Shown: piece by piece, positions 43,256-53,620 of the stretch
How positions within the stretch are numbered: position 1 is the first letter of the stretch
Layout: each line of letters opens with the position of its first letter
Source: Anaerolineaceae bacterium
GTDB lineage: Bacteria; Chloroflexota; Anaerolineae; Aggregatilineales; Phototrophicaceae
DNA: 64,000 bases
Direction of reading: 5' to 3'
Assembly (NCBI GenBank): GCA_016124855.1
Contig: WGMX01000044.1
Span: 39,058 to 103,057, forward strand
Notes under the pieces: model-generated
What the model saw: the letters and a program-made list of their open reading frames with translations, nothing else
Databases searched by the model: none
Told to the model about the DNA's origin: nothing
Program-made: the position numbers and the translations under genes

Positions 43256-44181
43256 CCACGCCCCGCCATCCGCTGTGTATCCGGCAAACTGCTCACATTA
43301 ATGCCCACCATCGCCTCACCCAGATTACGGCTGGCTTCCACCAGCAGCTTCGGATCATTGAAGTGCGTCGTCGCCTTGACAATGGCTGCCGCGCGTCTGG
43401 CAGGATCGCCGCTCTTGAAAATACCACTGCCCACGAATACGCCGTCCACCCCAAGCTGCATCATCAAAGCGGCGTCTGCTGGAGTAGCCACGCCACCTGC
43501 CGCGAAATTGACCACCGGTAAGCGTCCGAGCTTTGCCGTTTCCACCACCAGAGCATACGGCGCACCGATTTCTTTTGCAAATGTGAACAGTTCATCTTCG
43601 TCCATGCTGGTCAGACGTCGAATTTCGGAATATACCTGTCGGGCATGGCGCACCGCCTCCACCACATCACCGGTACCGGCCTCGCCCTTGGTGCGGATCA
43701 TGGCTGCGCCCTCGCTGATGCGACGTAGTGCCTCACCCAGATTGCGGCAGCCGCACACAAACGGCACTTTGAACTTATGCTTGTTGACGTGGTTGGCCTC
43801 ATCAGCCGGAGTCAGCACTTCACTCTCGTCGATATAATCAATGCCCAGCGCTTCCAGAATTTGTGCCTCAACAATATGACCGATACGGCACTTCGCCATC
43901 ACCGGGATGGTCACAGCCTTCATAATGCTCTCGATCATATCAGGATCGCTCATACGTGCCACGCCGCCTTGGGCACGGATGTCCGCCGGAACACGCTCCA
44001 AGGCCATCACCGCACAGGCACCGGCGTCTTCAGCAATTTTAGCCTGCTCCGGTGTGACCACATCCATAATCACGCCGCCCTTGAGCATTTGCGCCAAACC
44101 GCGCTTGAGCAAATCGGCTTGCTCGGTTGTGACGGCGGTTTCGACTTTGTTTGCGACATGCGCTCCGTTGCTTTTACTCAT
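43249..44181 (-). CDS. pdxS: PLP synthase synthase subunit
   Basis: A 310-residue (beta/alpha)8-barrel enzyme. The family signature GGVIMDVVTPEQAKIAEDAG, catalytic Lys in VMAKCRIGH and the ribose-phosphate-binding Gly loops (AAGGVATPADA, GVFVGSGIFKS) are intact. It makes PLP from ribose 5-phosphate, glyceraldehyde 3-phosphate and ammonia from PdxT. The start at 44,181 has AAGGGAA just upstream; a start at 44,196 would lie before that site. First gene of the pdxS-pdxT-pdxR operon. Confidence 0.95.
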   Translation of the reverse strand: MSKSNGAHVANKVETAVTTEQADLLKRGLAQMLKGGVIMDVVTPEQAKIAEDAGACAVMALERVPADIRAQGGVARMSDPDMIESIMKAVTIPVMAKCRIGHIVEAQILEALGIDYIDESEVLTPADEANHVNKHKFKVPFVCGCRNLGEALRRISEGAAMIRTKGEAGTGDVVEAVRHARQVYSEIRRLTSMDEDELFTFAKEIGAPYALVVETAKLGRLPVVNFAAGGVATPADAALMMQLGVDGVFVGSGIFKSGDPARRAAAIVKATTHFNDPKLLVEASRNLGEAMVGINVSSLPDTQRMAGRGW

Positions 44182-44442
44182 GATTTCCCTTTTCATAGAC
44201 CCATAAAACGATTAGTGACCGTATTGTAGGGCTACACTTTGGGATGTGGTAAGGCCAGAGGATGCCAGAACTGCGTAGCGTAGAATTTGTAAGATTTCTA
44301 TTCACACCAAGGCAGGACTTTGGTTCTATTGTTACATTCCGCATAACTACGTATCTTTCAGCATTACAAATTCAATCAATTGAACACTTGTTTGCACACT
44401 TTTTCACAACTTTATAAGCTTGTAGTTTGGTGGTGTAATCCC

Positions 44443-45105
44443 ATGATCCACAACGTGTTATGGCTTGAGGAAAATCTGGTGTTGGTTTCTATTCAACTCC
44501 CGATAGAAACCGAAAACTTAATAAATGGTATTGATTCGATGCTCGCTAAAAAGCTGCCAAAACGCAACTCTAATGCTGCAATTTTGGTAGATGCCAGAGA
44601 ACTTCATCCGCCACTATATGAGACAGCCTTAGCAGATTTCCAAACGGTGCTTATAAATCTAGAATCGCGTGGCTTAGTTGTCATTTATGGCATGCCGAGC
44701 ATCGTTGAACAGCTATTGAAAAGAACTCTTTTTAGCCATCCAGTCAATAGGTATTCGGTCTACTTTGCAGCCAATCAGAATGAGGCAATCGGACTTGTTC
44801 ATCAGCACCGCCAATCCATAAATACTACTAAAACATTCAAGATTTCTCCGTCTAGCCAAAAGTCGCCGCAGGGCGGAAAAGCAAAATTTCGTAATAGTCA
44901 AACGGAACAACTTTATCAAGCCTTCGTCAGCGATCCGGAGCGGTATCGTACTTGGCGCACATTGGTGAATGGTTTGTATGAGGATGGCGAAATTGCGTTT
45001 GAAACCGTGATGTTTGCAAAACTCCATCAACTGGGTGATACGCGTGATTCATCAATCGATTGGGATCAAATCATCATGGCTTTATTGCACGATACAGATC
45101 TATGA
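44443..45105 (+). CDS. Hypothetical protein with a possible STAS-like domain
   Basis: A 220-residue soluble protein. The first 120 residues alternate strands and helices with AAILVDARELHPPLYETALADF and GLVVIYGMPSIVEQLLKRTL, which resembles a STAS or SpoIIAA-like fold. The last 80 are helical (EQLYQAFVSDPERYRTWRTL). GGTGGTG precedes the ATG at 44,443 by 8 bases; an earlier ATG at 44,380 overlaps the likely promoter. It precedes the MalT-like regulator by 64 bases. Confidence 0.5.
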   Translation: MIHNVLWLEENLVLVSIQLPIETENLINGIDSMLAKKLPKRNSNAAILVDARELHPPLYETALADFQTVLINLESRGLVVIYGMPSIVEQLLKRTLFSHPVNRYSVYFAANQNEAIGLVHQHRQSINTTKTFKISPSSQKSPQGGKAKFRNSQTEQLYQAFVSDPERYRTWRTLVNGLYEDGEIAFETVMFAKLHQLGDTRDSSIDWDQIIMALLHDTDL

Positions 45106-45169
45106 ACTAACGCAGCATTGAAGGCTAGCATCGACTATTTGTATGTTCACAGAGGGCATTGTTGATACC

Positions 45170-47845
45170 ATGAATGAAGCACATCCTCTTTTACTTACCG
45201 GTAAATTTCGTATTCCCCAGAGCATCCCCGGTGCGTTTAGGCGTGATTTGCTTGAAACGCGATTGCTTAAAACACTTGATTACATTTCCTTGTGTCTAGT
45301 GACTGCACCGGCTGGTTTTGGCAAGTCCACTGTTGTCAGCCAGTCACTTAGGCAATGGGGACACCCAATAGCTTGGCTACAGCTCGATCAGGACGACAAT
45401 GATCCCGTTCAATTTTGGACCTATTTTATAGCTGCGCTGCGAATGATTCATGCTGATATGCCAAGTTACGCGCCGTCAATTATGTCGTCTCCGGATAGCA
45501 ATGAACCGCTTATCAAAGTCGTAAACTTCCTTGAAACAATCAAAGAACCTTTTGCATTAGTGTTAGATGATTTTCACCATATTGTTTCAGAAGTGGTCTA
45601 CCGTCAGTTGGAATGGTTTATCAATCGTGAACTGCCATCTTTGCGTTTGATCTTGCTTTCACGAAACGAAAATCCGCTGAATCTAGCGCGCTTACAAGTC
45701 CGTCATCATTTAGAGACAATAGATGTAGAGTCTTTACGATTTACGTCAAACGAAGTTAGAACATTTCTCAAGCAAACAATGGCTCTTGATGTTGACAATA
45801 CCCTTGTCAATCATCTATCACGGCTTAGCGAAGGTTGGCCGGTGGCTTTGCATCTCATGGCGTTACGATTACGTCATCAATCAAAAGAACGGTTCAGTAT
45901 CGAACAATTCACTTTTCCGGATGCCAATATCACACATTATTTTGATGAAGAGATTTTTGATCCACTGTCTTGTGATGTTCAAGATTTCCTTCTTCGCACG
46001 TCTATATTGAGGGATATTCAGCCAGACCTCTGTCGGACAGTAGCGGGGGTAGATGGTCAATATTTTCTAGAGCAGTTGACTCGCAATCAGTCATTTGTCA
46101 CTCGGATGGACAACAGCGGTAATCATTATCGTTATCATAGTCTGTTCACTGAATATCTAGAGGCTCGTCTAAAGCGCGATCATCCAGATTGGTTCCAAAC
46201 AGCCCATCGGCAAGCTGCGGCTTATTTCCAGCAGCATAACATGATGGAGCCAGCGGTTGAACACGCTATTGCATCGGGTGATCTGACTAATGCGGAAACT
46301 TTGATAAGCGACACGGCTTGGAACTTCATCAGTCTCGGCAGGCGCGATACAGTACGGACTTGGATCGAAAGTGTTCCAGCCGAGCGGCTAGAACATAATC
46401 CGCGACTGAGTGTTCATTACGCATGGGTACTTTATTTACAAGGACATTTTGATCGTGTCGAACATTATCTGCTACTTGCCGACCATTGGTTGTCGTACAA
46501 AGCACAATTGTTATCCAAACATGATAGCCAAGTGTTGAACGGTGAGATCCACATCATTCGCGCTTTGCTGGCTCACTTAAGCGGTAATCTTAAATCCGCC
46601 ATCGAACACGCCCAGCAGGCGCTACAATTATTGCCTGAGGATCAGACATTCATGCGCGGATGCGCGCTTGGCAACTTAGGTTATTCTCAGTGGTTAGACG
46701 GGGATACAAACTCAGGTCAGCTTACCATTGAAAGTGATTTTCTACCTCCACATCCTCTGGACGAACTAACACGCCTCATCTTTCAATGTAATCAGGCAAA
46801 CATGCTTATTTTAATTGGTCATTTACATGAAGCTGCTCAACTCTTGAGGAATATACTTGCGATCGCACAAACTGATCCTAAAGCATATCAAATCGTTACC
46901 GCTATGGCCTACTTTGGTATTGGAGTATTGGAATTCGCTTGGAATAAATTAGACCAAGCGGCTGAACATGTTCGAGAAGGACTGTTGCTTGGACAACCTT
47001 GGATTTATTTAAATGGGTTATTGCCTGCCTATCTCACCTTAGCAGGGATTGAAAAAATTAGGCAGCATTATCAAGCGGCTGACCAAGCTCTTTCCGAGAT
47101 GGAAAGTCATATTCAAGCCGGTGGTCTGACACATATGCGCGAACTCTTGGAGATCAACCGCATCCGCTTAAAAATGACACGAGGTGATGTTAAGTCGGCG
47201 CGACGATGGGTACTTCGTTTACAAAATGATGATCCTATTGGGCCGAATAGTACGGCAATTTGGCGCCACATTACACACGCTGAGATCCTGATCGTGCAGA
47301 ATCAAGCTGAGCAAGCTCTCGAACTCCTGCGTCGTCTGAATGCCTTGTGTGGACTTCTTTCATTAGAGTGGATGCGGTTGGATGTACAACTATTACAATC
47401 TATTGCCCATTGGAACCTTGGACAACAAGAAACGGCTCTAACCCTGTTACAAGAAATATTGGTTCGTGCAGAGCCGGAAAGCCATATTCGATTATTTTTG
47501 GATCGAGGCAGTGTCGTCGAAAATATGTTACGCCATTTACATAGCCCTATCGATTCGGTCGGCTACATCAGTGACTTACTAGAGGCTTTCGAAGATGACA
47601 CCCGCCGTTCGGGCGAGATTATCTTGGATATGAACGGTGCGCCAATAGCGGAAAAGCTCAGTTCCCGTGAATTAGAAATTTTAAAGCTTATTGCACAAGG
47701 TGCGACCAATAAGGATATAGCCGAGAAGCTCATAATTGCTGAAGGCACCGTTAAAACCCACGTCAAACACATCCTCAATAAGTTAGACGCACAAAATCGC
47801 ACGGATGCCATCGCTAAGGCACGGGCATTATCTTTGCTTGACTAA
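45170..47845 (+). CDS. MalT-like LuxR-family ATP-dependent regulator
   Basis: A large regulator (891 residues from ATG 45,170; 900 from ATG 45,143). It has an NTPase domain with Walker A in APAGFGKSTVVSQ and Walker B in ALVLDDFHHI, a long helical TPR-like region (residues about 370-800), and a C-terminal LuxR helix-turn-helix (LSSRELEILKLIAQG, AEGTVKTHVKHILNKL). This STAND/MalT plan senses a small molecule and oligomerises on DNA. Chloroflexota carry many of them; the ligand is unknown. Confidence 0.9.
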   Translation: MNEAHPLLLTGKFRIPQSIPGAFRRDLLETRLLKTLDYISLCLVTAPAGFGKSTVVSQSLRQWGHPIAWLQLDQDDNDPVQFWTYFIAALRMIHADMPSYAPSIMSSPDSNEPLIKVVNFLETIKEPFALVLDDFHHIVSEVVYRQLEWFINRELPSLRLILLSRNENPLNLARLQVRHHLETIDVESLRFTSNEVRTFLKQTMALDVDNTLVNHLSRLSEGWPVALHLMALRLRHQSKERFSIEQFTFPDANITHYFDEEIFDPLSCDVQDFLLRTSILRDIQPDLCRTVAGVDGQYFLEQLTRNQSFVTRMDNSGNHYRYHSLFTEYLEARLKRDHPDWFQTAHRQAAAYFQQHNMMEPAVEHAIASGDLTNAETLISDTAWNFISLGRRDTVRTWIESVPAERLEHNPRLSVHYAWVLYLQGHFDRVEHYLLLADHWLSYKAQLLSKHDSQVLNGEIHIIRALLAHLSGNLKSAIEHAQQALQLLPEDQTFMRGCALGNLGYSQWLDGDTNSGQLTIESDFLPPHPLDELTRLIFQCNQANMLILIGHLHEAAQLLRNILAIAQTDPKAYQIVTAMAYFGIGVLEFAWNKLDQAAEHVREGLLLGQPWIYLNGLLPAYLTLAGIEKIRQHYQAADQALSEMESHIQAGGLTHMRELLEINRIRLKMTRGDVKSARRWVLRLQNDDPIGPNSTAIWRHITHAEILIVQNQAEQALELLRRLNALCGLLSLEWMRLDVQLLQSIAHWNLGQQETALTLLQEILVRAEPESHIRLFLDRGSVVENMLRHLHSPIDSVGYISDLLEAFEDDTRRSGEIILDMNGAPIAEKLSSRELEILKLIAQGATNKDIAEKLIIAEGTVKTHVKHILNKLDAQNRTDAIAKARALSLLD

Positions 47846-47966
47846 CACAAATACCCCTTGATATCCGATTTAATCCCTCTTTTGAGAGATGTTAGCACAA
47901 TAAAAAAGGCCTAGTATTCAATTGGAGATGTTTATTGATAGTTATTTTGAAACAAAGTGATAACCA

Positions 47967-48152
47967 ATGGACGATCATTCTCAGCGACAAGAAATTTTAC
48001 AGCAAATTACTGAACTCATTAAAGAGATGCCTGAGGATGTTTTGTTGCAACTCATTCAACGTTGGGAAGCAGAATTAACTGAATTATTTGCTGAAAATTC
48101 TATACCCACATATGAGATTGAGGATAAAAGTTACACCTCTGATAAAACTTAG
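47967..48152 (+). CDS. Small hypothetical protein
   Basis: A 61-residue acidic helical protein (QEILQQITELIKEMPEDVLLQLIQRWEAEL-like) without Cys or membrane segments. The ATG at 47,967 has only AAAGTGA upstream, a weak ribosome-binding site. It is convergent with the XRE repressor gene, with stops 18 bases apart. Confidence 0.45.
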   Translation: MDDHSQRQEILQQITELIKEMPEDVLLQLIQRWEAELTELFAENSIPTYEIEDKSYTSDKT

Positions 48153-48170
48153 CATGTTGAGTTTGTTCCC

Positions 48171-48515
48171 TCAGCTCGAATTATCAGTACGTTCATGCAT
48201 TGTTAGTGCCATGTTTTCAAGCATCTGAAGTACGAATTCCAGACGGTCATCAGGAAACATATTAAGAATGGCCAGTGCTCGTTCCTGAGGATCGGCATCC
48301 TCTTCGACAAAAAAATACATAATGGGCTTGTTTAGAATTTCCGCCCATAGTGGCAAATCAGGTGCATCAATCGTAGAAACTCCTGTCTCCACATTCGAAA
48401 TGACTCCTTGACTAATCCCCAGCCTCTCTGACAATTCCCCTTGTGTCATGTTTGCATCCCGGCGAGCTTTACGGATTCGTTCGCCTAAGCGTTTCTTACC
48501 TTCGTCGGCCATCAT
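48171..48515 (-). CDS. XRE-family transcriptional repressor
   Basis: A 114-residue protein with a Cro/cI-type helix-turn-helix (RIRKARRDANMTQGELSERL, GISQGVISNVETG) and a C-terminal helical part with DPQERALAILNMFPDDRLEFV. AGGAG at 48,525-48,521 leaves 5 bases to the ATG at 48,515. Its probable operator is the perfect palindrome 32 bases upstream (48,547-48,569), which also lies upstream of the divergent gene at 48,675. The layout recalls a phage or integrative-element switch. Confidence 0.85.
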   Translation of the reverse strand: MMADEGKKRLGERIRKARRDANMTQGELSERLGISQGVISNVETGVSTIDAPDLPLWAEILNKPIMYFFVEEDADPQERALAILNMFPDDRLEFVLQMLENMALTMHERTDNSS

Positions 48516-48546
48516 AATCACTCCTACTCAATCGTCAAAACTTTAT

Positions 48547-48569
48547 CTGTAACAATGTCATTGTTACAG
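48547..48569. promoter_or_regulatory. Perfect palindrome, probable XRE operator
   Basis: Arms CTGTAACAATG and CATTGTTACAG pair over 11 bases around one central T. It lies in the divergent region between the XRE gene and the small gene at 48,675, where a repressor would control both directions. Confidence 0.75.
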
Positions 48570-48674
48570 TAAATCGGATATTTTACCCAACAACCTAATA
48601 AACATTGTGGCGGATTAAGAAATTAGGTGTTATATTAGATTTATAGGTATTTAATCAGTTTTCTAGAGGTTGAT

Positions 48675-48902
48675 ATGAATAAACGACCACTAAAGACTCT
48701 CTTGATGCAGCTCATCGAACGGGATCACGGCAAAAATGTTGAACAACTCATGCTAGAAGCCTTTCAGCAACATGGCACAGAAAAAGCTGCATCTCAGGCT
48801 ATTGGCATCACACAACAAACATTCAATGTCTGGAAATACCGACTGGGACTCGCTGACGAAATCGATAATATCCGTCAAATGCTAATTGAAAACTCAGTGT
48901 AA
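48675..48902 (+). CDS. Small protein with helix-turn-helix-like segment
   Basis: A 75-residue protein with EKAASQAIGITQQTFNVWKYRL, which fits a helix-turn-helix of the kind used by small excision or activation proteins. AGAGG lies 7 bases before the ATG. It is divergent from the XRE repressor, and the next gene starts 2 bases after its stop. Confidence 0.6.
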   Translation: MNKRPLKTLLMQLIERDHGKNVEQLMLEAFQQHGTEKAASQAIGITQQTFNVWKYRLGLADEIDNIRQMLIENSV

Positions 48903-48904
48903 TC

Positions 48905-49102
48905 ATGAAGGAATATATACCACCTGAACAGCTTCTGACACGCATTCTTCATGTTGCCCAACTTCTGGCTTATACAGAATCATTACCGCTCGAATCCGTG
49001 CGTGCGAACCAATATGTCGAACCTGTTGTACCTTCCATTATAGTCGCTAAAGATAATTCAGGTGCAAATGCAGAAAAACTACGCGATGAAGAGAAGTTGT
49101 AA
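48905..49102 (+). CDS. Small hypothetical protein
   Basis: A 65-residue protein with no recognised motif (starts MKEYIPPEQLLTRILHVAQL). It begins 2 bases after the preceding stop and ends 40 bases before the recombinase, so it is likely cotranscribed with both. A role in the integrative element is inferred only from position. Confidence 0.5.
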   Translation: MKEYIPPEQLLTRILHVAQLLAYTESLPLESVRANQYVEPVVPSIIVAKDNSGANAEKLRDEEKL

Positions 49103-49142
49103 AGTAGAGTATCAGCGACATCATATCTGATGAATACATACT

Positions 49143-50833
49143 ATGGCAAAGAAGTCTAAACGTATCGAATCGCAATCAGGATATGTAACTTATCTTCGTA
49201 CTAGCGATGAAGAAGTCCAAGCGCCTGAACGCTCACAAGCTGCTCAGCGTCGCGACATTCAGCAGCGTCTTATTTCTTACCATGATATACCGCAGCTTGG
49301 TGAATTTATCGATAACTTTACAGGTACATCTGCTGATCGAAAGCACTATCAACGACTGCTGACAAATGCACGACAAGGCTTTTTTTCACATGTCTTTACG
49401 GCTACACCAGATCGTTTTGGGCGCGATGACGTTGAAGCGCTGAGAGCCATTGATGAAATGACCCGGCTTGGTATCAATGTACGTTTTGCGTCGCACCCTG
49501 ACCTCAATCCTGCTGATCCTGATGACCGACTATATTTGAACATTCTCTTTGGAATGGCAAAACGTGAGTCAGCAGTGTTAGGTAAGCGAACCACGGGTGG
49601 GATGCTCTCTAAACTTCTCAAGGGAGAATGGCCTTGGCAAGCGCCCGATGGTTACCTAAATAGAGAAATCAAAATAACTGAACTTGGTCGCGAAGAACAG
49701 CTTCAGCACGCACGTTACAAACGTTGGGTAGAAATTGATCCAGAACAGTCACAAGTTTGGCGCTACGCTTGGGACTTATTGCTTCTAGATAATTCAACTC
49801 TCGATCAAATTTGTGAGGCACTTTTTGCTCGCGGCTATCGTTTCCGAAGTGGAACGCCACTCATACAATATGATCGCCTTGACCGAGCAGTTTATCGACG
49901 CAAGGATCTTTCCAAAATATTCCATAATTGGTTTTATGCGGGTTGGGTTGTGGCGGACAATGACTGGGCTAAAATCCCCCCAAAAACCGTGCGCGGAACA
50001 TGGGAACCAATCGTTTCTACAGAAGAGTTTGAGATGGGCCTCTCTATCTTAGCGAAGCGTAATCACATGCCGCAGCCCAAAAAACATAATTTTTATCTTT
50101 TGCAGGGCATACTTTTTCTTGAACGCCCTCAAGGAAAGCAAATAAAGCTCACGTGCTCAAAACCTAACCCAAAACGTCCTGCCGGCGGCACACCATATTA
50201 TTGTGTACCTAGCAGTAATTTCAACTATGCCTGTACAAGTATTGACGAGCAAATAGTGTTGCATATTCAGCGTGTGCAAATTGCTCCAGAATTTTTGCCA
50301 AAAATTCGCCGCGCCTATCTTGCAGATATCGCTCATTACACAACTCATCAAGGACGGGAAGAGAAGCAGTTGAAAACTGCCCTGCAAAAAGTAGAACTTA
50401 AAGAGCTAAACCTTTGGCGCGCATTTACCGAACACGGTATGCAGGCACCCATGTATCAAAAACTTGCTCAAGAATATCAAGAAGAGAGGCAGCGAATTGA
50501 ATTTGCACTTCGAGCTATTAAACAGGAAAATAGGGAATATATCGCTACTCTTGATGCAGCACTTGAAGTGATTGTTGAAATAGGTGAGCGATACGTAAGG
50601 CAAGATTTCAAAAGACAAAGAGAAATTTTGCGGCAGATCGTCAGTAAGGTAGTAATCAATGAGGCTGGAAACGTTGTAAGACTAGAACTGCACCCACCGT
50701 TTACCTATTTGCAGTCTTTAAAGACCGGGAACAATGGGAATACAAATGGGCATCAATCAGAGATAAAGGGAATGAAAAAGAAAACTTCCAAAGGTACTCA
50801 AACCGATGGAAGTTCACTTCAGGTGTCTTTAGG

Positions 50834-50852
<19 letters not shown>
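49143..50852 (+). CDS. Large serine recombinase
   Basis: A 569-residue site-specific recombinase. The resolvase domain holds the catalytic Ser in VTYLRTSDE (residue about 21) and ATPDRFGRDDVEALRAIDEM. The Recombinase domain follows (RTTGGMLSKLLKGEWPWQAPDGYL), then a C-terminal region with a coiled coil (about residues 420-500, KTALQKVELKELNLWRAF). The last six codons run into the 3' end of tRNA-Lys on the opposite strand, so the end of the protein is encoded by tRNA sequence. This placement suggests the element was integrated there. Confidence 0.9.
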
Positions 50853-50906
<54 letters not shown>

Positions 50907-51045
50907 TAATTGATTGCATTATAGCAATGGGTTGCACAGCGTTCAAGTCTGGAATTGCCGCATAATTATCGACGCACCTTTACTTTTTCGGTGTTAATCT
51001 CTGGTATGATGAAGAGATTATTTTACCTTAGGAGTACAGCGCCTC

Positions 51046-53439
51046 TTGGCCTCTCATCCATCTACCTATACTGGTTTAACGGCTGCTCAGGTCACGGAGC
51101 GTGTTCAACGTGGCGAAAGTAATGCTTTTAAGGCGCGGGTCGGGCGCAGTTACTGGGAAATTGTACGGGATAACATCCTCAATATTTTTAATATTGTTTT
51201 CTTCCTATTGATGATTGTTGTCTTTGCGCTGCAAGATTATTCGACGGCTATATTTGCCGGTTTTAGCGTAGTGACGAACTCCGTCCTTGGCATGTTTCAG
51301 GAAATCAGCGCCAAACGCAAGCTTGATCAATTGGCAGCATTGGCGGCTAAGGATATTCTGGTCTGGCGGGACGGCAAACTGGTCGGCATTCCCATCCACG
51401 ACATTGTTAAAGATGATATTATTCCGATTGAACCCGGTGACCGGTTGGTGGTGGATGGAAAAATCCTCGAAAGCGACAGCCTCGAGATGGATGAGTCGCA
51501 GTTGACCGGGGAGTCGGACGCAGTATTCAAAGAAATGGACAGTGAAGTGCATTCCGGCTCGTTTTGCATTGCGGGAACCGGCGTTATGGTTGTTACGCGG
51601 GTCGGCAAAAACAGCACCATTAACAACCTTTCAACGATAGCTAAAGTTTATAAAAACATTCTTACCCCTACCCAGAAACGACTGGCTGCGGTGGTACAAG
51701 TCGCGCTTATTATTATGTTGATCGTGCTGCCGATGTTAGGCATCGCGGGGTATTTAGCTGATCTTACGACTTTGGAAATTGTCCGCAGTCTGGTGGTGTT
51801 TGTCAGCAGCATCGTTCCACAAGGTTTGGTGCTGACCGCGATTTTGTCGCTCACTATTGGTGCAATCAGCATCAGCCGCTTCCAAACGCTAATCCAACGG
51901 GTTAACGCGGTTGAGTCGATGGCGAATGTCACGGTGTTGTGTTTTGATAAAACGGGCACACTTACACGGAACATACTGACCGTGAGTGAAATTATTCCGT
52001 TGGGCGGTCGCACACTGCCCCAGCTTCAGGATAATTTACGGCTTTATACAGGCAGTTTATCTTATAAAAACCGGACGGCTGCGGCTATTGCGGATGTGCT
52101 GCCCATTGTTTCTTCTAACGGTTCGACACCGACCAAACTCCATGAAATACCCTTTAATTCCAGCCGCAAATGGGGCGCTGTGGGCTTTGCGAACGAAACG
52201 TTCATTCTCGGTGCGCCAGAGCGAATCATTGATGCTAAAACGAATGCAACTACTGCTATACAAGCGAAGACTCTGGCTGAACAAGGCTTGCGCGTGCTGG
52301 CCTTCGCTCGGTCAGCTCAGCCGCTGGTGGATGGTCAATTAGGCGAGGATACAGAAGCGCTGGCGCTCATTGTGCTGACTGACCAAATCAGGCCAGACAT
52401 TCAGGAAACGCTGGATGCTTTCAAAGCACAAAATGTAGCACTCAAGGTCATTTCGGGTGACAACCTTGAAACGGTGAGTTCGATTGCGTCCGCTTCAGGG
52501 ATGCAAATTCGCAAGGCATATACTGGCGATCAACTGCAAAAAATGAACGACGCGGAACTGCGGGGAGCGGTCGTCAACGCGGATTTGTTCGCACGGATCG
52601 AACCGGAAACCAAACGCCGGATTATTGCCGCGCTTAAACAAGAGGGACAATATGTGGCGATGGTGGGTGACGGTGTGAACGATGTGCCGGCACTCAAGGA
52701 AGCTCACCTTGCCATCGCGATGAATGATGGCGCGCAAATCGCCAAAGATGTGGCCGAAATCGTACTGCTGAATAATGCGATGTCCACACTGCCCAAGGCT
52801 TTCTTAGAAGGTAAAGAAATCACGCAGACCATCTTTAGCAGCATCAAGCTGTTTCTGGCGAAGAACTTCTATACGATTGTTTTGATTTTCTTTGTGGGCT
52901 TTATGGCGCTGCCCTTCCCGACCAGTCCGGCGCAGATCAGTTGGGTTACTTTAGGTACGGTGAATATTCCCGCGACCTTAATTGCCTTTAAGATTCTCCG
53001 TCCTAAGCACATGGCGAAATTCCGCCGTGACGTGCTGGAGTATGTGATTATCAGCGGGATGATTAGTGCGGTGGTAATGGCGTTAATGTACGTGGTGGCC
53101 TATTACGGGTCAGACGAAAACGTCGATATTGCCCGCAGCGCTATTACCCTATTTATCACCTTATTTGGTACGCTCATTTTTTGGAACGTGTCGGGCATTG
53201 AAATGTTTGAACCACGCACGTTGAGGGAACACTGGCGGATTGTGTTATTGGGAATCGTGCTTACAGCTTTAACCATGGTGGTGCCATTTATTGTACCCAG
53301 CTTTTTTGCCTTTATTCCTCCACCCCCTCTGATTTGGGCGCTGGTCATCTCGACATTTTTGCTGACGGCAACCCTGCTGCACGTATTCACGCGTGACCGC
53401 CGAATCATCGAGCAGTTGTGGGAGTTGTTCCAACCGTAG
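51046..53439 (+). CDS. CtpE-like cation-transporting P-type ATPase
   Basis: A 797-residue P-type ATPase without N-terminal metal domains and without a CPx motif. It has the membrane motif SSIVPQGLVLTA, phosphorylation site Asp301 (DKTGTLTRN), TGES in the actuator domain and GDGVNDVPALKEA. This pattern fits the CtpE group (calcium or divalent cation transport). The start is TTG 51,046 with AGGAG 11 bases upstream. It is not in the copper island and has no copper box. Confidence 0.85.
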   Translation: MASHPSTYTGLTAAQVTERVQRGESNAFKARVGRSYWEIVRDNILNIFNIVFFLLMIVVFALQDYSTAIFAGFSVVTNSVLGMFQEISAKRKLDQLAALAAKDILVWRDGKLVGIPIHDIVKDDIIPIEPGDRLVVDGKILESDSLEMDESQLTGESDAVFKEMDSEVHSGSFCIAGTGVMVVTRVGKNSTINNLSTIAKVYKNILTPTQKRLAAVVQVALIIMLIVLPMLGIAGYLADLTTLEIVRSLVVFVSSIVPQGLVLTAILSLTIGAISISRFQTLIQRVNAVESMANVTVLCFDKTGTLTRNILTVSEIIPLGGRTLPQLQDNLRLYTGSLSYKNRTAAAIADVLPIVSSNGSTPTKLHEIPFNSSRKWGAVGFANETFILGAPERIIDAKTNATTAIQAKTLAEQGLRVLAFARSAQPLVDGQLGEDTEALALIVLTDQIRPDIQETLDAFKAQNVALKVISGDNLETVSSIASASGMQIRKAYTGDQLQKMNDAELRGAVVNADLFARIEPETKRRIIAALKQEGQYVAMVGDGVNDVPALKEAHLAIAMNDGAQIAKDVAEIVLLNNAMSTLPKAFLEGKEITQTIFSSIKLFLAKNFYTIVLIFFVGFMALPFPTSPAQISWVTLGTVNIPATLIAFKILRPKHMAKFRRDVLEYVIISGMISAVVMALMYVVAYYGSDENVDIARSAITLFITLFGTLIFWNVSGIEMFEPRTLREHWRIVLLGIVLTALTMVVPFIVPSFFAFIPPPPLIWALVISTFLLTATLLHVFTRDRRIIEQLWELFQP

Positions 53440-53586
53440 GATTGACGAGATTATGATTGCGAGAAGAACGGGAACGGTCTTAAATCGTTCCCAACAAACG
53501 CATCATCCATGAATACAGTCACGATATTCATCACCGAATAACCCTGCTAAATGGACTCAGTGGTTCGGCGGATGGGGGTTATACTG

Positions 53587-53616
53587 AACCATCTTTTCAA
53601 AATAGATGGGTTTTTT
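53587..53616 (+). terminator. Hairpin with T run just upstream of the TSUP gene
   Basis: AACCATCT and AGATGGGTT pair with one bulge over a 12-base loop, followed directly by TTTTTT. Its T run ends 5 bases before the ATG at 53,621, so it would stop transcripts from upstream, or act as an attenuator for the permease gene. Confidence 0.6.
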
Positions 53617-53620
53617 GCTT

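Noticed and set aside
42752..43837. Long open frame (361 codons) opposite pdxT and pdxS
   Set aside because: It is antisense to two unmistakable genes, has no family features and reflects their codon use.
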